Position numbers and translations under genes: made by a program
The notes under the pieces: model-generated
Seen by the model: only the letters and a program-made list of their open reading frames with translations
What the model was told of the DNA's origin: nothing
Databases searched by the model: none
NCBI GenBank assembly: GCA_964522665.1
Contig: CAZFVY010000007.1
Location: 43,423 to 107,422, forward strand
Length of the DNA: 64,000 bases
Direction of reading: 5' to 3'
Source: CAZFVY01 sp964522665
Lineage (GTDB): Bacteria > Verrucomicrobiota > Verrucomicrobiia > Limisphaerales > CAZFVY01
Shown: piece by piece, positions 36,071-44,138 of the stretch
Layout: every line of letters starts with the position of its first letter
Position numbering within the stretch: the first letter of the stretch is position 1

Positions 36071-36524
36071 ACGATCTAAAAACTGAATTCCACCGCGTGC
36101 GTAAAACCCCGGCTCTGGAAGTCTTAAGACTTCCGCCTCCCCTTCCCAGTCGCCGCGTGACCTCAGCCAATCGCGGCGTCCGCAACTTCCCTGCCGATGC
36201 CACCGGAATTCGCGAAATCGCCAAACTAAGCTAAGGCGCCGAAGGCGATTCGGTCAAGCCAGGTTGCTCTAAGGTTCACAGCAGTTGGCGTGCCTGGATT
36301 CGGTGGGGATGGCAAGGGATGGCGTGAAGTCCGCGCTCAACGCCCTGAAAACAAGACACAGCAGCAGCGGTCCCCGACGATCGAACATCGACTGGCGAGC
36401 CGCTCGCTTCACCCCTTCTTCACGGCTCGGCAACGGGCCCCACCCATAAAAGCGGGGCAAGCCCGCGTTTGTTGCGTTTCGGATTTGCCGTCACGACCCC
36501 GCCGGATATGATTCGCGTGGATTG
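36071..36524. other. Divergent intergenic region with a decayed repeat end
   Basis: 454 bp between the beta-propeller and methyltransferase genes. At about 36414-36445 the sequence CTTCTTCACGGCTCGGCAAC followed by GGGCCCCACCCA is close to the right end of the GGTGGGGCGAGGCTC element copy B (CTTCTTCACGGCTCGGCTGG then AGCCTCGCCCCACCC), so a degenerate remnant is likely. No gene is supported. Confidence 0.5.
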
Positions 36525-37607
36525 ATGGATAAGCGAAACGGCAATGGAAAAGGTCAGGTCATTCGGTTCATTGACCTGTTCTGTGGCATCGGCGGCTTTC
36601 GGATGGCGATGCAACAGGTCGCGCGCGAGCGCCATCTGGCGCCGGTGTGTGTCTTATCATCGGACATCGACGAGGATTGCCAGGAAGCTTACGCGGCGAA
36701 TTTTGGGGAAAAACCACTCGGCGACATCAAGGCGGTCGATGAAGCGCTGATCCCGGACCACGACCTCTTATTGGCCGGTTTCCCGTGCCAGCCGTTCAGC
36801 ATCATCGGCCAGCGGAAAGGGTTCGACGATACCCGCGGGACGCTCTTCTTTGAAATCGCCCGGATTTTGAAGGCTAAACGCCCCCGCGCATTCGTGCTCG
36901 AAAACGTCAAACTGCTCGTCGGCCATAACGGGGGAAGGACGCTCCACCGGATCATGGAGACCCTGCGGGAAATCGGCTACCAAGCCGACTATCGCGTCTT
37001 CAACGCGTTGAAATTCGGCCTGCCGCAGAAACGCGAGCGGGTTTTTATCGTGGGCTTCGACCGCCCGACGCGGTTCGATTGGCCGACGGGCGACGTGCCG
37101 ATGAAGCCGCTCTCCGAGGTGCTCGAGCGATCGGTTCCGAAGCGGTTTTTCGCGTCGGAATACATCCGTAAACGCCGGCATAGCGTGCTCCTGCCAACCA
37201 GGCAGGCCACCATCTGGCACGAGAACAAAGGCGGACATATCAGCGCGCACCCGTTCTCGTGCGCGTTGCGGGCGGGCGCCTCCTACAACTATCTCCTCGT
37301 CAACGGGGAACGGCGGCTGACGCCCCGGGAAATGCTTCGCCTCCAGGGATTCGACGATTCCTACAAGATTGTTTGCAGCGAGACGCAGACCCGCAAGCAG
37401 GCTGGCAACAGCGTCGCGGTGCCGGTGGTCGCCGCGGTCTTAAGCCAGGTGTTCAACGCCAGCGCCTGGGAAGAAACCGGGAAGACCTACCCGCCGGGCG
37501 TGTCCCCGACCGATGCCCAACTACGGCTTTTGGAAGCGCGTCAACCCCATGCAAAGCCCAAGACTGCGAAGCATCGAAAAGTATCAGCCGCCGTACCGCC
37601 TCAATGA
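36525..37607 (+). CDS. DNA (cytosine-5) methyltransferase
   Basis: 360 residues from ATG 36525 (a TTG one codon upstream is possible). The C5-methyltransferase motifs are in order: I DLFCGIGGF (17-25), IV GFPCQPFS with the catalytic Cys88, VI ENVK (126-129), VIII KFGLPQKRERVF (163-174), IX RRLTPREMLRLQGF and X QAGNSVAVPVV. The target-recognition region between VIII and IX is short (EVLERSVPKRFFASEYIRKR), so the recognition site is probably 4-6 bp. The C-terminal tail is basic and overlaps the start of the endonuclease gene by up to 95 bp. It is the modification half of a type II restriction-modification pair. Confidence 0.95.
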   Translation: MDKRNGNGKGQVIRFIDLFCGIGGFRMAMQQVARERHLAPVCVLSSDIDEDCQEAYAANFGEKPLGDIKAVDEALIPDHDLLLAGFPCQPFSIIGQRKGFDDTRGTLFFEIARILKAKRPRAFVLENVKLLVGHNGGRTLHRIMETLREIGYQADYRVFNALKFGLPQKRERVFIVGFDRPTRFDWPTGDVPMKPLSEVLERSVPKRFFASEYIRKRRHSVLLPTRQATIWHENKGGHISAHPFSCALRAGASYNYLLVNGERRLTPREMLRLQGFDDSYKIVCSETQTRKQAGNSVAVPVVAAVLSQVFNASAWEETGKTYPPGVSPTDAQLRLLEARQPHAKPKTAKHRKVSAAVPPQ

Positions 37608-38372
37608 GTTTCCGAGCGAGTTCGCGTTGAATCTCGGACGCGAAATCGTTTATCACCTCGCCGCGCGTGGCTCGGCGCGCTTGATGGGCGAGGACTGGGA
37701 GGAAATCTTCGCGCGGTTGATCGGCGCCCGATGGGCTCCCTCCAACGTCGGCCTTGACGACGTCGTGCTGGAGCAATGCGCCTGGGGCTGCAAGACCGTG
37801 AAAAATCGCCGCCCGGCCAACGCCCGGCGGGTTCGTCTCATCTCGGGAAGGAATTCGACGGCCTTCTCCTTCGGTGACCAACAGGTCAAGGAACTCGACC
37901 CCGCGAGCAAGGGGAAAAGGTGTTGAGTATCTGGAACGCCCGCGTCGCCGACGTGCGCAAGCGGTTCAGCCAGGTGCGGACGGTCGTGTTGATCAAGGCG
38001 GATGATTTGCTCGAAGTCGCCGCTTTCGAGCTGGAAACGGTCCTGTTTCAGCCCGAGAACTACCGCTGGTCATGGAACGACGGGGATAATCTGGTGGGGT
38101 TCGAGGTCCTTCCGAACCAAACTGAAATCCACAAATTCACGTGGCAACCCCACGGATCGCAATTCACGATCGTCGAAGATGTGCCGAAGGATCGCCTGGC
38201 GATCAAGATCAAGCAGCCGCCGGAGCTTGATCGCGAGGCCGTGCTCAAGGCGCTAAATTTCGAGCCGTCGTGGATCACAGAGGTGTGCCATAAGGCAGGC
38301 CAAGTCAAGCCAGCCGCGCAAACCGCCAGGGAGCGCTCACCCACTCCGCTCGACTTGCCGATGCTACTCTAA
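37513..38372 (+). pseudogene. Type II restriction endonuclease, interrupted by a -1 frameshift
   Basis: Two overlapping frames form one protein of about 286 residues. The first (37513-37926) contains NEFPSEFALNLGREIVYHLA, PSNVGLDDVVLEQCAWGCKT and RRVRLISGRNSTAFSFGDQ. The second (from 37920 to 38372) contains VLSIWNARVADVRKRFSQVR, TVVLIKADDLLEVAAFE, FTWQPHGSQFTIVEDVP and LAIKIKQPP. The join is at the run GGGGAAAAGG (37911-37920), where one extra base breaks the frame: ...ASKG|EKVLSIWN. The LDDVV...CKTVK block could be a PD-(D/E)xK-type active site. It overlaps the methyltransferase gene, as in many type II systems. A sequencing error in the homopolymer is an equally simple explanation. Confidence 0.75.
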
Positions 38373-38430
38373 ACAGCGCACTTATCCCCCAGGCCTCTAG
38401 CGTTCAGCATTTAGCTTTCAGCCTTTCCCC

Positions 38431-41400
38431 CTAGTTTCGTCGCGGATACGCCGGCTTGCGAACCTGCGCGGGCGGATTCTTGCGGAGCAGCTTCAGGATT
38501 TCATCGATGCCCCGTTCCAATTGCGGGTCGCTCCCTTTAGCCATCAGCGTCGGGTCATCCACGACGGCGATGTCCGGATCGACGCCGTGGCCCTCGATGA
38601 TCCATTCACCCTTCGTGCTATAAATGCCGAACGTCGGGACGGTCACGGCGCCGTTGTCAATTAAGGGGGGCGCGCCGGTGATTCCGATCAAACCGCCCCA
38701 CGTGCGCGTCCCGATGAGCGGGCCGAGGCCGGCCTTGCGGAAATAATAGGGAAACGCGTCGCCGCCCGAGCCACTCCAGCCGTTGATCAACATCACTTTC
38801 GGACCGTGACTGGCTTCCGCGGGCCACGTCCAATCCCGGCCGTCGCGCACGCCCCAGTAGTTCTCCAGCGGGCGGCCGAGCAGCTCGACGAAGCGATCAG
38901 GAATCTGGCCGCCGCTGTTGAAACGTTCATCGATGATGAGGGCGGCCTTGGTGTATTGCGCGTGGAATTGGCGCACCAATTCGTTCTGGCCGCCCACGCC
39001 GGTATCGGGGACGTAAATGTAACCGACGCGTCCGCCGGACGCCTCATCGACCCGTTTGCGGCTCGACTCGATCCAGGCCAAATGCCGCAGGCGCGCTTCG
39101 CTGGCGAGGGTCTGAACGAGGACTTCGCGGGCGCCGGTTTTGTTCGGTTGACCATTCACCGTCAGGAAAACCGGTTGATCGGCCAAGCCTTGAAAGGCCG
39201 CCCACGGGTCCTGGGAGACGTCGAGCGGGATGCCATTGACGGCCAGCAGGTAGTCGCCTTCCTTGACGTCCACGCCGGGCTGTTTAAGCGGCGAACGGAC
39301 TTCGCTGTCCCAAAGCCCGCCATCGATGATCTTTTTGATGCGGTAGGCGCCGTTTTCGAGCGTGAAATCGACGCCGAGATAGCCGACACCGCGTTGCTTG
39401 GCTGTCTCCGTCTGGCCGCCGCTGCGGTAGGTGTGCGAAGCGTTCAGTTCGCCGATCAATTCACCGATGACGTAATTCACGTCCCAGCGGGTTACCGCGT
39501 CGTCGAGCAGGGCGCCATAACGTTGGCGCATCGCGTTCCAATCGACGCCGTGCAGGCCGGGGTCATAAAAATAGTCGCGCTCGAAACGCCACGCGTCGGT
39601 GAAGATTTGCCGCCATTCGGCGACGGGATCGACGATGGTTTCGAGCGTGCCGGTCGCCAGTTTCTTGTCCATTTTTTGGCCCTCTTTGAGTTCGATGATG
39701 GCGTAATCAGAGCCTTTGCTGACCAGCATCTTCTCACCCTTGGCGGCGATGATGGCGTTGTCCGCGTCCTCCAGGATCGTTTTCTCTTCGCGCTTCTCGA
39801 AGTCGAAATAGACGACGGGACTGTGCTCATCCCCGGAACCGACGCGCGGCGTGCGGCGATAAATCAATTTGCCCGCGACGGCTTGCAGGTCGGCGTATTG
39901 GCCGGGCTTGGGCGGCAGGATCACCACGCGACGCTCGAAATCGTCGGTGTCGATCTCAACCGGCTTCGGTTTAGCGTCTTTTTTGTCGGCCTCGGCTTTG
40001 GCTTTCGCGTCGTCGGCCGGCTTGTCTTTGCCGGCGGGTGAATCCTTGGTGGAAGAGCCGGACGCGGACTTCTCTTTGCCCTTCGCCGCATCGGAGGAGT
40101 CTTCCTTTTTCTTGTCGCCGTCCGGTTTCGCCTCGTCCTTCTTGTCCTTCTTGTCGGCGTCGGACTCTTCGTCGTTGCGGGGCGCGAGCGGTGACGGAAC
40201 ATCTTTGCGCAAGGCGACCGCGGCGAGGTTTTGGCCGTTCGCGTAAATCCAGGTTCCGTCGAGTTCGCTGTAGCTGGGAGCGAAGGTCCGGCCGGTGCGG
40301 AAGTAGAGATACTTCCCCTCCGGATCGAACACCGGGAGATCGTCGTTGTAATACCCGCTGGTAACTTGGTAGCGCCGGTGTTCGCGGGTGTCGTAGAGGA
40401 TGATCGCGGTGTTGCGATTGTCCTGATCGCCCGCATAGGCGAGCCAACGGCTGTCGGCGGACCAACTGAAACTGAAGCTGTCCAAGCCACCCTGGTAAAG
40501 CCAAAGCTCGTGATCGATCTCGATGGTTTGTTTTTTGTCGAGGTCGTGCAAGCGGACCTTCATCGCCTGATCGATGAACACCAGCTTTTTACTGTCCGGC
40601 GACCAGACCGGTTGGTAGCGAAAGCCGGGGCCGAGCTTGGTCAGGATCGTTTCCTCGCCGGCGCCCTCCGCCGGCCGTACCGCCAGTTCGTACTCGCCTG
40701 GGCGGTCGGTGAAATAGGCGATCTGCTTGCCATCGGGCGACCACGCGGGGAAGCGCTCGGCGACGCCGGAACTGCGGGTCAGATTGCGCACGACGCCGTG
40801 TTCGGCGGGAACGCTGAAGAGGTCGCCGCGCGCGTCCAGCACGACACGCTTGCCGTTGGGCGAGATCGTCGCGCCGTGGATCATGCCGGCGGCGTTCTCG
40901 ACCCGTGGTTTCAACGTGGCGCGGTCGGTGACGACGCTAATCTTGACCTCGTGATATTTTTCCGTGGCCAAATCCAGCAGGTAGAGCCGGCCGCCGTTCT
41001 CGAAAACCAGATCACTCGGGCCGGCGCTCGGGAAATGAATGTCGAACTCCTTGAAGAAAGTCACTTGGTGGAACTTCTCGCTGGTCGTGTCGTAAGCCCA
41101 GATGTTGCCCCGCTTGTTTTGATCGCGGTCGGAGAGGAAATAGAGCGTCTTGCCGTGCCACATCGGTTGAGCGTCATCGGCGTCATCGTGCGTGACGTTT
41201 TTGGAGGCGAAGGTTTCGAGATCAAAGAACCAGATGTCCGGGTTCATGCCGCCGCGGTAGCGTTTCCAGGTCCGGAAATCGACGGAGATGGGGGTGTAGG
41301 CGAGCGTCTTCCCGTCCGGCGAGATCGCGCCGAATTCGCCGTACGGGATCGGCAGCCGCACCGGCAGGCCGCCCTCGCGAGCGACTTTGTAAAGCTGGTT

Positions 41401-41850
41401 GAACCGATCCTTCTGGCTCGTCATCGAGGAGGCGAACAGGACGCTTTTGCCGTCGGGGTACCAACCGAGGACGCGGTCGGGCGCGCCGTGGTGGGTCAGG
41501 CGGCGGGGCAGGCCGCCATTGGCGGGGATCACGTAGATATCGAGATTGCCATCGTAGTCCGCGCTGTAGGCGATCTGCGTCCCGTCGGGCGAAAAACGGG
41601 GGAAGGTTTCCTCGCCCTCGGGCGAACTGAGGCGCTGGGCCGTGCCACCGGTCTTCGGCGCGACCCAAATGTCCCCGGCGTACGTGAAGGCGATTTGCGT
41701 GGCGGAGACATCCGGGTACCGGAGCATGCGGGCGTTGACGGCGCCGGAAACCGACGGCGTGCTCGCGGTCTCGTCCGCGCCGCGGGCCGGCTGATGGAGA
41801 ACGGTGAGCGCGGTGAACGCGAGGAAGGGCATGAACAGTTTTATCTTCAT
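38431..41850 (-). CDS. Tricorn-protease-like S41 peptidase
   Basis: 1139 residues from the ATG giving MKIKLFMPFLAFTALTVLHQ, a signal peptide; a longer open frame upstream has no leader. Residues about 40-550 are WD40/PD40 blades (FPRFSPDGTQIAYSADYDGN, GAISPDGKTLAYTPISV, FPAWSPDGKQIAYFTDRPGE, YQPVWSPDSKKLVFIDQAMK) forming the Tricorn propellers. A Lys/Asp-rich linker (DKKDKKDEAKPDGDKKKEDS) follows near residue 570-640. Then come the Tricorn C1 helical region, a PDZ domain (GYLGVDFTLENGAYRIKKII ... DYLLAVNGIPLDVSQDPWAA) and the S41 catalytic domain with INGWSGSGGDAF (about 1022-1033, nucleophile Ser) and VDPDIAVVDDP. Tricorn degrades short peptides; this form is exported. Confidence 0.93.
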   Translation of the reverse strand: MKIKLFMPFLAFTALTVLHQPARGADETASTPSVSGAVNARMLRYPDVSATQIAFTYAGDIWVAPKTGGTAQRLSSPEGEETFPRFSPDGTQIAYSADYDGNLDIYVIPANGGLPRRLTHHGAPDRVLGWYPDGKSVLFASSMTSQKDRFNQLYKVAREGGLPVRLPIPYGEFGAISPDGKTLAYTPISVDFRTWKRYRGGMNPDIWFFDLETFASKNVTHDDADDAQPMWHGKTLYFLSDRDQNKRGNIWAYDTTSEKFHQVTFFKEFDIHFPSAGPSDLVFENGGRLYLLDLATEKYHEVKISVVTDRATLKPRVENAAGMIHGATISPNGKRVVLDARGDLFSVPAEHGVVRNLTRSSGVAERFPAWSPDGKQIAYFTDRPGEYELAVRPAEGAGEETILTKLGPGFRYQPVWSPDSKKLVFIDQAMKVRLHDLDKKQTIEIDHELWLYQGGLDSFSFSWSADSRWLAYAGDQDNRNTAIILYDTREHRRYQVTSGYYNDDLPVFDPEGKYLYFRTGRTFAPSYSELDGTWIYANGQNLAAVALRKDVPSPLAPRNDEESDADKKDKKDEAKPDGDKKKEDSSDAAKGKEKSASGSSTKDSPAGKDKPADDAKAKAEADKKDAKPKPVEIDTDDFERRVVILPPKPGQYADLQAVAGKLIYRRTPRVGSGDEHSPVVYFDFEKREEKTILEDADNAIIAAKGEKMLVSKGSDYAIIELKEGQKMDKKLATGTLETIVDPVAEWRQIFTDAWRFERDYFYDPGLHGVDWNAMRQRYGALLDDAVTRWDVNYVIGELIGELNASHTYRSGGQTETAKQRGVGYLGVDFTLENGAYRIKKIIDGGLWDSEVRSPLKQPGVDVKEGDYLLAVNGIPLDVSQDPWAAFQGLADQPVFLTVNGQPNKTGAREVLVQTLASEARLRHLAWIESSRKRVDEASGGRVGYIYVPDTGVGGQNELVRQFHAQYTKAALIIDERFNSGGQIPDRFVELLGRPLENYWGVRDGRDWTWPAEASHGPKVMLINGWSGSGGDAFPYYFRKAGLGPLIGTRTWGGLIGITGAPPLIDNGAVTVPTFGIYSTKGEWIIEGHGVDPDIAVVDDPTLMAKGSDPQLERGIDEILKLLRKNPPAQVRKPAYPRRN

Positions 41851-42173
41851 GGGTTGGAAAATTGTTGCCGTAATCGAACCGGCCTCGCCTCGATCCATCT
41901 CGATACCCCAGCGCTTCCGGCCATCATCGGCTGCGGCGATGGTTATTACCGAACCGCCTTGGCGATAACAAGTGGCAAAGGCGATGGGCGCCGCCGCGGC
42001 GAGAGCCGGACGAAAAGCCACCAGGCCGCGATTTCGTTCGCGCCAAACCTTTCCCACCCGCGCCAGTCCCGCCGTTCAGAGTTAAGTTAAGTTGCGCCAG
42101 CGCCGGCAACCAGGGTGTGGGACAGAATTCTTCTGCCGATCTGATTCGCGAGGGTCCGCACGAATTCGATGCC

Positions 42174-42448
42174 TAGTGTAGTGTCTCATAAATAACTGGT
42201 CATTCGTGGTGCCGGATTGGGTCGGTGGCGAGGCGCAACGAAGGAGCATCCCGGCGCTGGGGCTGTGACTGAGGCGCAACGAAGCCACCGACCCAATCCG
42301 GCGCAACCCGCAGGGCGGCCGTCCTTTTTGACGCCGGCTTCGTTGCTCCCTCCTTACAGATCCGCTTGGATACGCTCGTCGCTCGCGCCTCGCCGGCGCC
42401 AACAATCCCTGGCCGCGAATGACCAGTTATTTATGAGACACTACACTA
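42174..42448. mobile_element. 275-bp transposon-like palindromic element with 33-bp perfect inverted ends
   Basis: Left end 42174-42206 (TAGTGTAGTGTCTCATAAAT...) is the exact reverse complement of the right end 42416-42448 over 33 bp. Both ends finish in TA, so the element can be read as 31-bp inverted repeats flanked by a TA target duplication, as for IS630/Tc1-mariner relatives. A second inverted repeat inside (CCGGATTGGGTCGGTGGC around 42211-42228 and its complement around 42284-42301) and a direct repeat GAGGCGCAACGAAG (42230-42243 and 42271-42284) are present. No transposase is encoded, so it is MITE-like. It sits in the 705-bp gap 41851-42555, where no gene is supported. Confidence 0.88.
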
Positions 42449-42555
42449 AAGAATTCTGCCTCACGCCCCTGCAAAGAACGCGGGCAAAGATAGCGTTTAC
42501 ACGAGAAAACTCCTCCTCTAGAATCCGCTCTCATACCCGGGAGACGACTTGGGAT

Positions 42556-43704
42556 ATGAGCACCCGAATCCTATTAGTTGACGACGACGCCAGCCTGCTG
42601 GCGCTCTATCGAGCGGCCCTCCGCCAACGATTTGAGATCGAAGTCGCGCTGTCCGGCGAAGACGCTCTGACGCGGCTGCGCCAGGAACCCCCGTTCGCCG
42701 TGATCGTCGCGGACATGCACATGGGCGGCATGAACGGCCTGGAGCTGTTGACTTGGTCGCGCGAGCATCTTCCCGACATGACCCGCGTCATGCTCACCGG
42801 CGACACCGACGCCCGCGTTGCGATTGACGCCGTGAACACCGGGCACATCTTTCAATTCCTGGTCAAGCCGTTTCCGCCCCAGGCGCTGGCCGGCGCGATC
42901 GACGCCTCCGCCCGGCAATACCAACTGGTGACCGCGGAGCGCGAACTTTTGGAAAAAACCCTCAACGGCAGCGTCAAGGTCCTGACCGAAATCCTCGCGC
43001 TGGTCGAGCCGGAGCATTTCTCGCAAAGCGTCAAACTGCGCGAATACGCCGGCATTCTGGGCGACGCCCTGCGCTTCACCGATCCGTGGCAACTCGAAGC
43101 CGCCGCGATGCTTTGCTACATCGGCTACGTGACGATCCCCGACGCCGTATTGCAAAAACTGCGCGTCGGGCTGGCGCTCAAAAGTCTCGAACAGGACATG
43201 CTGACCCGCGTTCCCGAGGTCAGCTACGACCTCCTCGCCCGCATTCCCCGCCTTGAAACGGTGGCGCTGGGCGTCCGCTACCAATGCAAAAACTTCGACG
43301 GCACCGGATTCCCGCCGGACGCGGTTAGCGGCCCCGACATTCCGCCCATCGCGCGCATCCTGAAGGTCGTGGCGGACATCATCGAACTCGAGTCGAACGG
43401 CTTGAGCCGCGGCAAGATTCTTGAAGAAATGAAGGCGCGGGCCAACCGTTACGATCCGCGCGTGTTCAAGGAAGCCGTGAGCTGCCTGATCGAGGCGCCG
43501 CCCAAAGGCAGCATCGCGATCGCCGTCGCCGGCCTCGTGGTCGGCCAGACCCTGCTCGCTCCGATCGAGACCACCAACGGCACGCTGCTGGTTGCCGCCG
43601 GAAACCAAGTCTCCCACTCGCTGCTCGAAAAGGTCAAAAATTTCGCGCAACTCAATCAAATCAAAGAACCGATCTACGTCGCGGCCCCGCTGAGCCGAGC
43701 ATAG
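42556..43704 (+). CDS. Response regulator with a degenerate HD-GYP-like output domain
   Basis: 382 residues from the ATG giving MSTRILLVDDDASLLALYRA; the longer frame upstream reads through the palindromic element. The receiver (5-120) is complete: acidic pair Asp9/Asp10, phospho-acceptor Asp53 (IVADMHMGG), Thr81 (VMLTGDTDA) and Lys104 (FLVKPF). Residues about 140-310 follow the HD-GYP fold, but the metal ligands are lost: LEAAAMLCYIGYVTIPDAVL stands where family members have ...LHDIGKxxIPDxIL, and YQCKNFDGTGFPPD where they have HHExxDGxGYP. Active HD-GYPs hydrolyse cyclic di-GMP; this one is probably a non-catalytic binding or signalling domain. No kinase gene is adjacent. Confidence 0.88.
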   Translation: MSTRILLVDDDASLLALYRAALRQRFEIEVALSGEDALTRLRQEPPFAVIVADMHMGGMNGLELLTWSREHLPDMTRVMLTGDTDARVAIDAVNTGHIFQFLVKPFPPQALAGAIDASARQYQLVTAERELLEKTLNGSVKVLTEILALVEPEHFSQSVKLREYAGILGDALRFTDPWQLEAAAMLCYIGYVTIPDAVLQKLRVGLALKSLEQDMLTRVPEVSYDLLARIPRLETVALGVRYQCKNFDGTGFPPDAVSGPDIPPIARILKVVADIIELESNGLSRGKILEEMKARANRYDPRVFKEAVSCLIEAPPKGSIAIAVAGLVVGQTLLAPIETTNGTLLVAAGNQVSHSLLEKVKNFAQLNQIKEPIYVAAPLSRA

Positions 43705-43758
43705 TCCCCGCTTCTCCGATATTGAGCGTGACCGACGCCTGACGGCGCCGACGCCTTT

Positions 43759-44053
43759 GGTGGGGCGAGGCTCTGCTCCCCCCTCACGGTCACTTGGCCA
43801 TCGGCGTTCAAAGCCATGAAGTGGCGTGCCGGCGACGGGTCGAAGCCTCGACGAGGACTGGGGCGCGACCAACCTTGGACCGCGCCGGAGCCATCGGCGA
43901 AGGCGGGCGAGCCGTGACGAGGTTTAAGCCGTTCGTCGCGCCTTGCGGCCCAGAACGGGAAATGGGGCAGCGGCGTGCCGGAGGATTTGACATCGGTCAG
44001 CAAACTGGGAATCACGACACTTCTTCACGGCTCGGCTGGAGCCTCGCCCCACC
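43759..44053. repeat. GGTGGGGCGAGGCTC inverted-repeat element, copy B (295 bp)
   Basis: Left boundary GGTGGGGCGAGGCTC at 43759-43773; right boundary GAGCCTCGCCCCACC at 44039-44053 (one mismatch at its first base). The interior contains CGCCGGAGCCATCGGCGAAG then GCGGGCGAGCCGTGACGAG, which is the inverse of the CACGGCTCGCCC...GGCGCGGTC block of copies A and C. It lies in the 434-bp gap between the response-regulator gene and the permease gene and extends the permease reading frame upstream artificially. Confidence 0.75.
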
Positions 44054-44138
44054 CAAAAGACTGCTCGGCGACGCCAGCCGCTTCGGCGGGGCAAAAAGAA
44101 ATGAACCTTTTGCCGGACTGAGGGTATTCACGGGCGAA

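Noticed and set aside
37905..37925. Programmed -1 frameshift in the endonuclease gene
   Set aside because: The run does not match the X-XXY-YYZ pattern in the zero frame, so mutation or sequencing error is the simpler explanation.
40231..42090. 619-residue plus-strand open frame
   Set aside because: Antisense to the Tricorn-like protease, whose domains are unambiguous on the other strand.
42217..42555. N-terminal extension of the response regulator
   Set aside because: It translates the interior of the palindromic element; the receiver starts at the ATG at 42556.
43794..44138. N-terminal extension of the ABC permease
   Set aside because: It translates repeat copy B; the family's usual N-terminus begins at the TTG at 44139.
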